Of a stretch of DNA of 64,000 nucleotides, positions 1 to 7,765 are shown in pieces (position 1 is the stretch's first letter; every line of letters starts with the position of its first letter). The position numbers and the translations under genes were made by a program. Under the pieces are notes generated by a model. That model was not told where the DNA came from and did no database searches. It saw only the letters and a list, made by a program, of their open reading frames with translations. The DNA lies in assembly GCA_013141055.1 (NCBI GenBank), contig JABFRS010000002.1, positions 1,178,001-1,242,000 on the forward strand. The letters are read 5' to 3'. The DNA comes from Cyclobacteriaceae bacterium (GTDB lineage Bacteria; Bacteroidota; Bacteroidia; Cytophagales; Cyclobacteriaceae).

Positions 1-602
1 CGGATTTTCTCTGGAACACACCGTTAGCGAAAGGCATTAAGCAACATGACTTTTTTGGATATTCGCTCAACGAAGCTTTGTTTGTATCGCCAAAAGAGGA
101 GACGATACTATTGACAGTCATACAGAATATCCGGCAGGAATACCATGCCAACATTGATAAATTCAGTCAGAACATAATAATATCCCAGATAGAAACCCTT
201 CTCAATTATTCAGAGCGTTTCTATAACCGGCAATTCATCACACGGAAAAAATCTGCCCATCAGATTCTGATCAGGCTTGAAGATCTGATGGAAGGATATT
301 TCAGTGACAATACCTTAACAGGTAATGGTCTTCCGACGGTAATTTATTTTGCAGACCAACTGAATCTTTCGCCAAAGTATCTTAGCAGCATGCTGAAAGT
401 CCTTACGGGAAAAACCGTTCAGGAGTTTATTCACATAAAGCTTATTGAAAAAGCAAAGGAGAAACTTTCTACCTCCACCTTATCAATAGCTGAGATTGCA
501 TATCAACTGGGGTTCGAACATCCGCAGTCGTTCAGTAAACTATTTAAAGTCAGAACTGAAGTTTCCCCACTTCAATTCAGGCGATCATTCAATCAGAATT
601 AG
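1..602 (+). CDS. AraC-family transcriptional regulator, 3' part (5' end outside the window)
   Basis: The reading frame is open from the left edge (first full codon at base 3), so the gene starts upstream of the window; the TTG at 78 is internal. The visible part ends in a typical AraC/XylS double helix-turn-helix over about the last 100 residues: the first HTH lies near FADQLNLSPKYLSSMLK and the second near IAEIAYQLGFEHPQSFSKLF, followed by the usual SPLQFR end. The upstream helical part resembles the linker of cupin-type AraC regulators common in Bacteroidota. It converges on the neighbouring flavin oxidoreductase gene with a 36-nt gap, so it is not in its operon; regulation of that gene is possible but not shown. 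The effector is unknown. Confidence 0.9.
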   Translation, partial: DFLWNTPLAKGIKQHDFFGYSLNEALFVSPKEETILLTVIQNIRQEYHANIDKFSQNIIISQIETLLNYSERFYNRQFITRKKSAHQILIRLEDLMEGYFSDNTLTGNGLPTVIYFADQLNLSPKYLSSMLKVLTGKTVQEFIHIKLIEKAKEKLSTSTLSIAEIAYQLGFEHPQSFSKLFKVRTEVSPLQFRRSFNQN

Positions 603-638
603 AGAGGTCCACCTGCTGCCAGGATTAACGACAATAAA

Positions 639-1661
639 TCAACGCCAACCCAGTCCCGGTGCAACGTGCTTTAAAATGGATGACAGCACATGCACATTGT
701 AATCAACTCCTAAGGTATTGGGTATCGTCAACAGCAACGTATCTGCTTCCTGGATTGCCTCATCTTTCGCCAGCTCTTTTATCAGTTGATCCGGTTCGGC
801 TGCATAGCCTCTTCCAAAAATGGCGCGCTTGTCCTGTTCAATCATTCCGATCTTGTCTACCTGCTTTCCTTCCTGACCAAAATAATACTGATCCTGATCG
901 TTCACCAAAGCAAAAATAGATCGGCTCACCGACACACGCGGTTCTCTCTTGTGTCCGGCTTTCTTCCATGCTTCTTTATACAGCCTGATCTGTTCGGCTT
1001 GCTGTATGTGAAAAGGCTTACCGCTTTCATCGAACTTCAGGGTAGAGCTTTGAAGGAACATTCCATTTTCTGCTGCCCAAACTGCCGTAGCATTGGAAGC
1101 TGCTCCCCACCAAATGCGTTGACGCAAACCTTCCGAGTGTGGTTCCAAGCGCAGCAAGCCTGGAGGATTGGGAAACATCGGATAAGGATTAGGCTGGGCA
1201 AAGCCTACGCCCTTTAACTTTTCAAGAAACTCCAGCGCTTTACTTCTACCCATCTCAGCATCCGTTTCACCTTTGGCTGGTTCATATCCGAAGTGGCGCC
1301 ATCCTTCAATAACTTGTTCAGGAGAACCTCTGCTGATTCCCAACTGCAATCGTCCACCGGAAATCAGATCTGCAGCTCCAGCGTCTTCCACCATATAGAG
1401 TGGATTTTCATAACGCATATCAATTACACCTGTTCCGATCTCTATTTTTTTTGTCTTGGCTCCGATGGCGGAGAGCAAAGGAAATGGAGAAGCCAGCTGA
1501 GCGGCAAAATGATGCACGCGGAAGTAGGCGCCGTCTAATCCAATTTCTTCGGCAGCGACGGCCAGATCAATTGATTGAAGTAAAGTATCTCCTGCTGAAC
1601 GGGTTTTGTAAGCAGGGTGGTTCGACCAATGTCCAAACGATAAAAATCCTATCTTCTTCAT
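639..1661 (-). CDS. LLM-class flavin-dependent oxidoreductase (luciferase-like)
   Basis: About 340 residues of the bacterial luciferase-like monooxygenase family, TIM-barrel enzymes that use reduced FMN or F420. The N-terminal strand with FLSFGHWSNHP, the AVAAEEIGLDGAYFRVHH segment, PLLSAIGAKTKKIEIGTGV and the GGRLQLGISRGSP loop are characteristic. An in-frame ATG at 1730 would add 23 charged residues; the ATG at 1661 places the protein exactly at the family N-terminus (MKKIGFLSFG) and has a purine-rich stretch (GAAGAAAGA) just upstream, so I prefer it. The substrate cannot be read from the sequence. It stands alone, convergent with the AraC gene. Confidence 0.9.
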   Translation of the reverse strand: MKKIGFLSFGHWSNHPAYKTRSAGDTLLQSIDLAVAAEEIGLDGAYFRVHHFAAQLASPFPLLSAIGAKTKKIEIGTGVIDMRYENPLYMVEDAGAADLISGGRLQLGISRGSPEQVIEGWRHFGYEPAKGETDAEMGRSKALEFLEKLKGVGFAQPNPYPMFPNPPGLLRLEPHSEGLRQRIWWGAASNATAVWAAENGMFLQSSTLKFDESGKPFHIQQAEQIRLYKEAWKKAGHKREPRVSVSRSIFALVNDQDQYYFGQEGKQVDKIGMIEQDKRAIFGRGYAAEPDQLIKELAKDEAIQEADTLLLTIPNTLGVDYNVHVLSSILKHVAPGLGWR

Positions 1662-1798
1662 AAATGTTCTTTCTTCAGATTCAATCCTGTATTCTCGTTC
1701 AATAACTTCATTACATTGCTTTTCGTTCAATTCTTTGCAAACGTGTCAGAAATTTCTGTATTTAGATACTCCCCTCCAAACTGTATCAAATCCTGATT

Positions 1799-2716
1799 AT
1801 GACTCTTCGAAATAAAGTCACGCTTCTTTTCGCCATTATATTAATCGGAACCGGGTCGTGCTCACGCAACACAGAGAAGTCACCAGACTATAGTTTCGAA
1901 CAGTACATACGGTTCAACCATTTGTATATTGTGATTGACAGCACCACATACGAACTTTTGTCTGGCAGCAATTCTTTCTTAAAAGAGTTTTCAGGTGTGG
2001 TTGAGAGTCAAAGTGATTCCAAAGACGAAAGTTGGTCAGGAAAATATTTATATGGTAAAGGTCATTACCTCGAGATATTCAAGCCGGGAGGTTATCCCGG
2101 ATCCACTTTAGGGAATGTCGGCCTCGGCTTCATGCCAACCAAAATGGGCACGCTCGACTCCTTATATAAACGCTGGTCACAAACTGAAGACAGCGTCGAT
2201 CGAAAAGATCGAACAATTCTGGATAATGGTGTCAATTACCCCTGGTTTACTGCGTTGTCGATTTACGATGCTGACTCGCTGCAACTACGAGTATTCCTTT
2301 TGGAGAACGCCAAAGAAGATATGCTTTATTCGGGCTTCACGGAAAAAGATCTGCAGGGTGAGATCGAATACTGGGATTATATGAGATACTATCGTGCTCA
2401 CGTCCGTAAGACATCACCTGATTCAATCAGGTTCACGAAGCTTTTTGAAAAGATTGAGACGATACATCTGACTGTATCTGAAAAAGAGTTGCACATGTTA
2501 ACCCAGCACTTGCAGGATTTTGGATTCCAACTTCAGGGCAGAACATTTCGTGGAAGGGACATTGACATTACCTATAATCTTGATAACAACCCGCATCGTC
2601 TGCTGCAAAGGATTGACTTTAAACTAACCGATTCCCTGGCAGCGGCAGAGTTTACTTTGAATAAATTAAGCATTACTGTGAAGGGCAGAAATGCATCTTT
2701 TAGATTTCAGAATTGA
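1799..2716 (+). CDS. Secreted or lipid-anchored protein, DUF5829-like
   Basis: A 305-aa protein with an N-terminal hydrophobic segment (residues 6-17) ending in TGSC, a plausible but not canonical lipobox, so it is probably exported and anchored in the envelope. After it comes RFNHLYIVIDSTTYELL and a SWSGKYLYGKGHYLEIFKPGG stretch, which I associate with the DUF5829 family of uncharacterised proteins; this assignment is from memory of the family pattern. No catalytic motif stands out, although the F-N-H-x-Y and H-Y-L-E-I-F-K-P-G pieces hint at a vicinal-oxygen-chelate-like fold (inference). ATG start at 1799. The next gene begins 20 nt downstream on the same strand. Confidence 0.75.
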   Translation: MTLRNKVTLLFAIILIGTGSCSRNTEKSPDYSFEQYIRFNHLYIVIDSTTYELLSGSNSFLKEFSGVVESQSDSKDESWSGKYLYGKGHYLEIFKPGGYPGSTLGNVGLGFMPTKMGTLDSLYKRWSQTEDSVDRKDRTILDNGVNYPWFTALSIYDADSLQLRVFLLENAKEDMLYSGFTEKDLQGEIEYWDYMRYYRAHVRKTSPDSIRFTKLFEKIETIHLTVSEKELHMLTQHLQDFGFQLQGRTFRGRDIDITYNLDNNPHRLLQRIDFKLTDSLAAAEFTLNKLSITVKGRNASFRFQN

Positions 2717-2736
2717 GAACATTTCAAAGGGTAAGC

Positions 2737-3555
2737 ATGAATTCGATATCTCAGTTTAAGAATCTAGAACCACTGTTTCGCAAAGTTCTACCTATACTAT
2801 TCGAACTTCTAGGAAATCAACCACTTGACTGGTTGACGATCGGTAAGGTCACGCAACGCTCCTTAAATAAAAGACGTGAACGCATCGAACGTACTGGCGG
2901 AGGCATTTTCGTGGAAACCTCTTTGGTCGATGTTATCATGGGTATTGTCCTCGAAAAGCCACACGCTAAATCAATGTATTTGTTTATCAAAAGGTTGTTA
3001 GAAGAGCTGGCTCAACATCTTGATGACAACGAGAAAACCTTAATTAAAGACAATATATTTGGCCTGTTAACCAACGTAGACCTGAAATATCTCAACCACT
3101 TAGGAGAACTGTGTATTCTGAATGCAATCAAAAAACAGTTGGGATATAAACTTGTTGCTACTGAATTTCCGCGTGTTACCCAAGAAAAAGAAGGTAGCAA
3201 AATCGATTTCAGATTTTTAATCGATGCCACTGGCAGTTACCTCTTAGTTGAAGTTGTTAGCCTACACTTACCGATAGACAAGAAATTGGATGATGCCGCG
3301 ATCGAGAATATTCTAATGCAAAAAATTCCCACTAAGTTAAAAACGAAAGGAATTCAGCAACGCCCGGATTTTTATCTTGCACCGATCTTATGGGGAAGAA
3401 AGGAACTTATTGAGTCTTTTATAGATTACTACGAAAAAGTAAAACCAACGTTTCAAAACACATTGATCCCAAGTTGTTTTGTAGCATATCATTATGGCAA
3501 CGATGAAATAATTCACGAGTTTGGATCAATTGACACTATCTTGAAGGATCATTGA
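2737..3555 (+). CDS. Unrecognised protein with a PD-(D/E)XK-like core
   Basis: I do not recognise a named family. The ATG at 2737 has CAAAGGG a few bases upstream and is preferred over the TTG at 2713, giving 272 residues. The N-terminal half is helical. The C-terminal half has an order suggestive of a restriction-endonuclease fold: a helix with a conserved-looking Glu (HLGELCILNAIKKQLGY), then KIDFRF, then a strand LLVEVVSL, matching helix-E, D and ExK positions except that the Lys of ExK is Val. If the fold is right the active site is degenerate or atypical. It follows the DUF5829-like gene by 20 nt and lies at the left edge of the defence island, so it may be the first accessory gene. Confidence 0.65.
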   Translation: MNSISQFKNLEPLFRKVLPILFELLGNQPLDWLTIGKVTQRSLNKRRERIERTGGGIFVETSLVDVIMGIVLEKPHAKSMYLFIKRLLEELAQHLDDNEKTLIKDNIFGLLTNVDLKYLNHLGELCILNAIKKQLGYKLVATEFPRVTQEKEGSKIDFRFLIDATGSYLLVEVVSLHLPIDKKLDDAAIENILMQKIPTKLKTKGIQQRPDFYLAPILWGRKELIESFIDYYEKVKPTFQNTLIPSCFVAYHYGNDEIIHEFGSIDTILKDH

Positions 3556-3607
3556 GGCTGCCATTAGTGGTTTTGATTACTATTCACACATCTTCTAAAA
3601 TGCTCAA

Positions 3608-4411
3608 TTAATACCACCACCCCTGCGAAGTGAGAATCATAGAGGACACTGTCCCTCCAACAGTTATTTCCTCTTTCTTATAAAATTCGGCCTGAAAATC
3701 CTTGACGCGTTCAATTGGCCAGGAAACAAATCTTTTTAAAACGTCTCCTTCTTCCATTGGTTTAAGAAGATCACTTTGAAGGGCGCGGAGCATCGCTGAA
3801 CTGTATCCACTGAAGAAAATATTGTGCATGACTGGGTCGCCATTATTGAAGATAATCGTCGTGCCTTTGGATAGGATCGTATCATAAATATACTGTCTTC
3901 GCTCCTCTACCGAATCCGCCCTTCGGTCCGGCGGAATAAAATCAACTACGGTGCGCCTGGAGCAAGATAGTGAAGGCTCTGGTGACCAATATTTCCCTTC
4001 ACCATCGAGACGATAGTTTGTTATCAAGAATAACTCTGGAGTTAGTGTACCGTTAGCAATTGGTTCAAATCCAGCGACATGAAGGCCAATATTCTTTTCT
4101 AGCACTTGCTTCAATGGTAAACCGTTCTTTAACGTTGATTCAAGCTGTTTGGCTAGGTACTTCGAAAGTGATTCAAGAGTAGTATGCTTGTCTGGATTTT
4201 CGTTTAGGTATTCATTCTCTCGGTTGAGCCAATTATCGATCGACCACGTATCGAATTGGGCAAAGCCGAAAAATGAAACGACACAGTTTGCTTGATCAAA
4301 TTTTACAAACTTTCGCACATCCGAACGCAGCACCTCGCCCTCCTTGGTAATATAACCATCAGACGCTACCGCAATTTTATCGATTGCAAAAAGATTACTA
4401 ATAACTGTCAT
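3608..4411 (-). CDS. Proteasome-fold Ntn hydrolase (HslV/beta-subunit-like), orphan
   Basis: A 267-aa protein starting Met-Thr. If the Met is removed, Thr becomes residue 1, and Asp falls at 17 (VASDGY) and Lys at 33 (SDVRKF), the exact spacing of Thr1/Asp17/Lys33 in HslV and proteasome beta subunits. Further matches are the FFSGYSSAMLRAL segment (residues 199-211), equivalent to the SGG-x-x-A-x-x-AL loop and helix, the central ELFLITNYRLDGEGKYW strand pair, and a C-terminal VGGTVSSMIL strand. HslV is about 175 residues, so the extra length lies in the middle (about 55-110 and 140-195). No HslU, Mpa, Pup, or Anbu partner is visible. Its start overlaps the stop of the 159-aa gene (ATGA). Inference: a self-activating peptidase or amidase; substrate unknown. 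Confidence 0.8.
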   Translation of the reverse strand: MTVISNLFAIDKIAVASDGYITKEGEVLRSDVRKFVKFDQANCVVSFFGFAQFDTWSIDNWLNRENEYLNENPDKHTTLESLSKYLAKQLESTLKNGLPLKQVLEKNIGLHVAGFEPIANGTLTPELFLITNYRLDGEGKYWSPEPSLSCSRRTVVDFIPPDRRADSVEERRQYIYDTILSKGTTIIFNNGDPVMHNIFFSGYSSAMLRALQSDLLKPMEEGDVLKRFVSWPIERVKDFQAEFYKKEEITVGGTVSSMILTSQGWWY

Positions 4412-4887
4412 AATGTTCGGGTATCGGATGTTAATTCGTATTGTAAAAATGTTTCTTTTATAAATAAAATGTCAGCAGCGTTGAACTTCTGATATGATCC
4501 GGTCTCCCTTTTGGAGAAGAGACCATGAGATATTTCGTATTCAAACCGTTCTGTCAATACCTCGCTGATTAATCCCATATCGTCTGGCAGTTCGGTCAGG
4601 TTAATTACAAAAACATGTCCTTGATGAGATCCATTGTGAGTGGGGAAAAAACCATTGTTGGGTAATTGATCGCCAATGGGTTTTAAAATCAACGCACTGA
4701 TTTCATGGCACAAGGAAATGCACACACGAGTTCGTTCTGTCTGCACAATATCTTCAAGCAACTCGGCGACCGATTGCAGCTCGTAGCTATCTGGTAAAAA
4801 TTCTTGGCTTCCAATTACAAAAGGAATCGACAACCCATTCCTTCCCATGTTTTGCCAGGAGATAAGTAGTGCTTCCCAGTACCTCAT
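4408..4887 (-). CDS. Unknown 159-aa protein coupled to the Ntn hydrolase
   Basis: No family recognised. The protein is globular and mixed in predicted composition, without signal peptide or membrane segment. Notable parts are an N-terminal RYWEALLISWQNMGRNGLSIP, a middle helix QSVAELLEDIVQTERTRV followed by CISLCHEISALIL, and a His/Asn-rich turn NNGFFPTHNGSHQGHVFV that could bind metal or substrate (inference). Its stop overlaps the start of the proteasome-fold gene by 4 nt, and its own ATG overlaps the stop of a 21-codon ORF by 4 nt, so it is probably translated by coupling rather than from its own ribosome site; there is no Shine-Dalgarno-like sequence upstream. It is the natural candidate for the substrate, inhibitor or adaptor of the hydrolase. 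Confidence 0.7.
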   Translation of the reverse strand: MRYWEALLISWQNMGRNGLSIPFVIGSQEFLPDSYELQSVAELLEDIVQTERTRVCISLCHEISALILKPIGDQLPNNGFFPTHNGSHQGHVFVINLTELPDDMGLISEVLTERFEYEISHGLFSKRETGSYQKFNAADILFIKETFLQYELTSDTRTL

Positions 4888-4949
4888 AGGTCGGAGAAGG
4901 TCACAGTGAATTGCAAGACTCGGCGCGGATCAAATTTCATTATCGTCAT
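4884..4949 (-). CDS. Possible 21-aa micro-ORF in the Ntn-hydrolase operon
   Basis: ATG at 4949, TGA at 4884-4886; the product begins MTIMKFDPRRVLQF and ends TVTFSDL. Its stop codon overlaps the ATG of the 159-aa gene (ATGA), the same coupling as between the next two genes, and its start lies inside the 39-aa ORF upstream. It could be a real small protein, a leader that couples translation, or the remnant of a frameshifted larger gene. Evidence is positional only. Confidence 0.4.
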   Translation of the reverse strand: MTIMKFDPRRVLQFTVTFSDL

Positions 4950-5049
4950 TTTTCCGTTTGTCTTTTGGTTTGTTACCCATCAATGTTATAAGTTCATACG
5001 CCAGTTCATCAGGGTAGGTAGGTTTCCACGACCATAAATCATTTTTCAT
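4930..5049 (-). CDS. Possible 39-aa small protein in the Ntn-hydrolase operon
   Basis: ATG at 5049, TGA at 4930-4932. The product starts MKNDLWSWKPTYPDELAY, continues with a short helix ELITLMGNK and ends in a highly charged tail KPKDKRKNDDNEI. The charged disordered tail and the compact start look like a real small protein rather than chance translation, but there is no homology evidence. A 12-codon ORF (5077-5039, MTTEERYQVYEK) overlaps its start, so three short frames lead into the 159-aa gene by successive overlaps. A flexible charged tail would suit a tag or substrate of a proteasome-like enzyme, which is speculation. Confidence 0.45.
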   Translation of the reverse strand: MKNDLWSWKPTYPDELAYELITLMGNKPKDKRKNDDNEI

Positions 5050-5077
5050 AAACTTGATACCGTTCTTCTGTGGTCAT

Positions 5078-5827
5078 TTTTCGGCTTGGTGTGTAAACCT
5101 TGGTTGTTTCCTATTTAGAGTTTCTGGATTTTATTTGAATGCAGACACTTGCCACTGCTCTGTCGTTCTAGAGATGAAACTATCAAAATAAGTAAAAAAA
5201 TCCCGAACCATTAATGATGGGATTCCTTACGTACGCTACGGGTCTCGAATATCGAACTTTTTTCTTCAAGATCTCTCAAAATTCCAAAGTGATTATTTAT
5301 AAGAAAAATGTCTCTAGAATTCTTGTACGAATTTTCCCAAATCGCAACAAATTAGCTTGCGGGCTCACTTATCCAAAGCGACCCTTTGAATCAATTAGTG
5401 TGCACGTCGACGAATATTTATTCAAATATATGGCTACGTAAATCTGAATTTACAAAGCTGTTAACACTTTGGGAGTTATTTTAGCGCAAGATTTAGTCAG
5501 GACATTACTTTGGGCATGGATCAAATTCACTGGCCTAATTTTAATCGCTATTAAAATGAAACCAGAACCATGGCTGCTAATTTTATAGCCAGGATGGAAA
5601 AGTTCTACGTTTGAACTATAGCTAAATATACTAATCATGAAAACTTACTCAGACAAATAAAGAATTTAATGGTATTTTTTGTTGCTTTAATGAGCGATTC
5701 TTTAGGGCTCCATAATAAAAAATGATTCGCTACAAACCGCTTAGAACTAACTAGTATGCATAAACCGCCGAGTCGGATTGATATCAAAACTTTTCATAAA
5801 CCATTTCCTCCTTAACCTTTCGTCCAA
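5078..5827. other. About 750-nt gap without a convincing gene
   Basis: Between the divergent Ntn-hydrolase operon and the Septu-like pair. Short open frames exist on both strands (5214-5441 plus, 5450-5638 minus) but their products look like noise. The stretch is AT-rich and must contain the divergent promoters of both operons. I see no tRNA, repeat array or transposon end. A degraded gene or a structured RNA cannot be excluded by eye. Confidence 0.5.
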
Positions 5828-7765
5828 ATGAATAACACCGGCTTTAAAATTATTGCCATCACTCCACTCCAAGGATGCAATAAGTATTTCCTTAAAATAT
5901 TAAGCACAAACAAACCATATTATTTATTCAATAATTATCAGATTACACAGGACGAAAATGGAATTGAGAAAATAACCCTAAAAGAAGAACCACCTCGATT
6001 ATATGATCTAGGAAAGTTAAAAATAAACATATCAGCAATCGTCGGAAAAAATGGATCGGGTAAAAGCAGCTTAGTCGAATTGCTTTATGTCGCATTTTAC
6101 AATATTGCAAAACAACAAAGATTATTACCTAAAAAGGATGAAAACGGTCTCTTATACAAGTTCGAAGAGAATATAAACATAGCAATCTACTTCACAAACA
6201 ATGAAGACATCTTCAAACTTGAGCAAAAGTCAGGCATAAATACACTCTATAAATTCAAAAAGTCATTCATTGGTTTTGACGAAGAAAAAAGAGTTGATTC
6301 AAAGAAAATACTAGAACACCTCTTCTACAATATCGTTGTTAATTATTCGCATTATGCATTAAATGAGAATGATCTCGGGCCTTGGATTAAGGCCATTTTC
6401 CATAAAAACGACGCATATCAAACGCCGATTGTTCTGAACCCTTTCCGCGATGAGGGAAACATCGATATAAACATCGAAAATCATTTAGTAAAGTCACGTA
6501 TGCTCGTGAATATTTTAGAGCCTAAAGTTAAAAGTTTCTTCTTCCGAAGTTCTCCAAAGACTCCAACCAAACTTCATTTCTCTTTAAATTATGACAAATT
6601 TCAGGTTAACAAGAAATCAAAAAAGATTTCTTTAGTACTCACAAACGGAGTGAAGTCATATGTGTTTCCCAGTATTTATGAAGTATTTTATAACGATCCG
6701 ACATTCATCCCGGCTGATAACCTTCTTAACAAGTACGCCAAAGAATACATTCTCAGAAAACTCCATTCAATCATTGCCAAATACAAACATTACTTGAAAT
6801 ACAGGGGCTATAAAAATAGAGGAACAAACGCCTTAATGATCAAATACCTTAAAGCATTGAGGGCCGATAAGAGCCACATAACCTTTAAATTAAAACAAGC
6901 TATAAATTTTCTTCGTTTCGATGCACTGCCAAAGGACAAAGAAGTCTTTTCATTGAATGTTAGCAAGCTCTCTTCAACGATTTCAGAGATTGAAAAGAAC
7001 AACGGTATTGATGCTTTAGAGTTAGCACCCCCTTCATTCCTTTCGGTCGACATTGAATTTTCGCAACCAGAAAACCTCTTCTCAAAATTAAGCTCCGGCG
7101 AAAAACAAAAAACTTACGCATTAGCTTCGGTAATTTATCATTTAAAGAATATTGAGTCAGTTTTGAAAAATCAAGAAACTATAGACCATCAAAACGAATT
7201 AATTAAATACAAAAATATTAACATAATATTTGATGAGATAGAACTTTATTACCACCCCGATCTTCAGCGTCGTTTTATTAAAGATTTAATCGATAGCCTT
7301 GCCGCAGCCAAATTCAAATTGATCAACTCAATAAACTTTATCTTTATTACACATTCCCCTTTTGTCTTATCAGATATCCCAGAACAGAATACATTATATC
7401 TTGATCTTTTAAATCAAAAAGCAATTCAGCGATACCCAGTCACCAACACTTTTGGAGGAAATATTCACGATCTCTTGTCCAATAGCTTTTTCCTAGATTC
7501 AGACGGATACATGGGAGAATTCGCCAAATCAAAAATAAAGATGGCACATTCATTTTTGACAAAAATAATCAAGTCTAGAAATCCTAATCTCCCCATAGAT
7601 CTTCAAAAAAAACTCGAAATTAGAAAACTGATCGATATTATTGGCGAACCTCTGATACGCACTGGTCTGAACGACCTATACGCTGATGCCTATCTTCAAA
7701 CAAAGTCAAGTATTAACGAAGAAGTCAGCAGATTAGAAAATTTAAAAAGAAATCTTCCTGAATAA
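5828..7765 (+). CDS. ptuA: Septu-like AAA/ABC-type ATPase (PtuA-like)
   Basis: A 645-residue SMC/OLD-type ATPase with all ATPase motifs: Walker A VGKNGSGKS at about 72-80, ABC-like signature KLSSGEKQK near 420, Walker B NIIFDEIE near 465-470, and the switch His in FITHSPFV near 506. The protein lacks a TOPRIM nuclease domain, unlike OLD proteins, and is followed with a 1-nt overlap (TAATG) by an HNH nuclease gene; that ATPase-HNH pairing is the Septu arrangement, also used as the effector of some type I retrons. In Septu, PtuA assembles with the HNH protein and holds it until phage triggers nucleic acid cleavage (family knowledge). The retron 8 kb away has its own TOPRIM effector, so I read this pair as independent. 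Confidence 0.85.
   Translation: MNNTGFKIIAITPLQGCNKYFLKILSTNKPYYLFNNYQITQDENGIEKITLKEEPPRLYDLGKLKINISAIVGKNGSGKSSLVELLYVAFYNIAKQQRLLPKKDENGLLYKFEENINIAIYFTNNEDIFKLEQKSGINTLYKFKKSFIGFDEEKRVDSKKILEHLFYNIVVNYSHYALNENDLGPWIKAIFHKNDAYQTPIVLNPFRDEGNIDINIENHLVKSRMLVNILEPKVKSFFFRSSPKTPTKLHFSLNYDKFQVNKKSKKISLVLTNGVKSYVFPSIYEVFYNDPTFIPADNLLNKYAKEYILRKLHSIIAKYKHYLKYRGYKNRGTNALMIKYLKALRADKSHITFKLKQAINFLRFDALPKDKEVFSLNVSKLSSTISEIEKNNGIDALELAPPSFLSVDIEFSQPENLFSKLSSGEKQKTYALASVIYHLKNIESVLKNQETIDHQNELIKYKNINIIFDEIELYYHPDLQRRFIKDLIDSLAAAKFKLINSINFIFITHSPFVLSDIPEQNTLYLDLLNQKAIQRYPVTNTFGGNIHDLLSNSFFLDSDGYMGEFAKSKIKMAHSFLTKIIKSRNPNLPIDLQKKLEIRKLIDIIGEPLIRTGLNDLYADAYLQTKSSINEEVSRLENLKRNLPE

Noticed and set aside
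5214..5638. Two open frames of 75 and 62 codons on opposite strands in the long gap
   Set aside because: Product composition has no protein character, no ribosome site and no coupling to a neighbour; typical of AT-rich noise.
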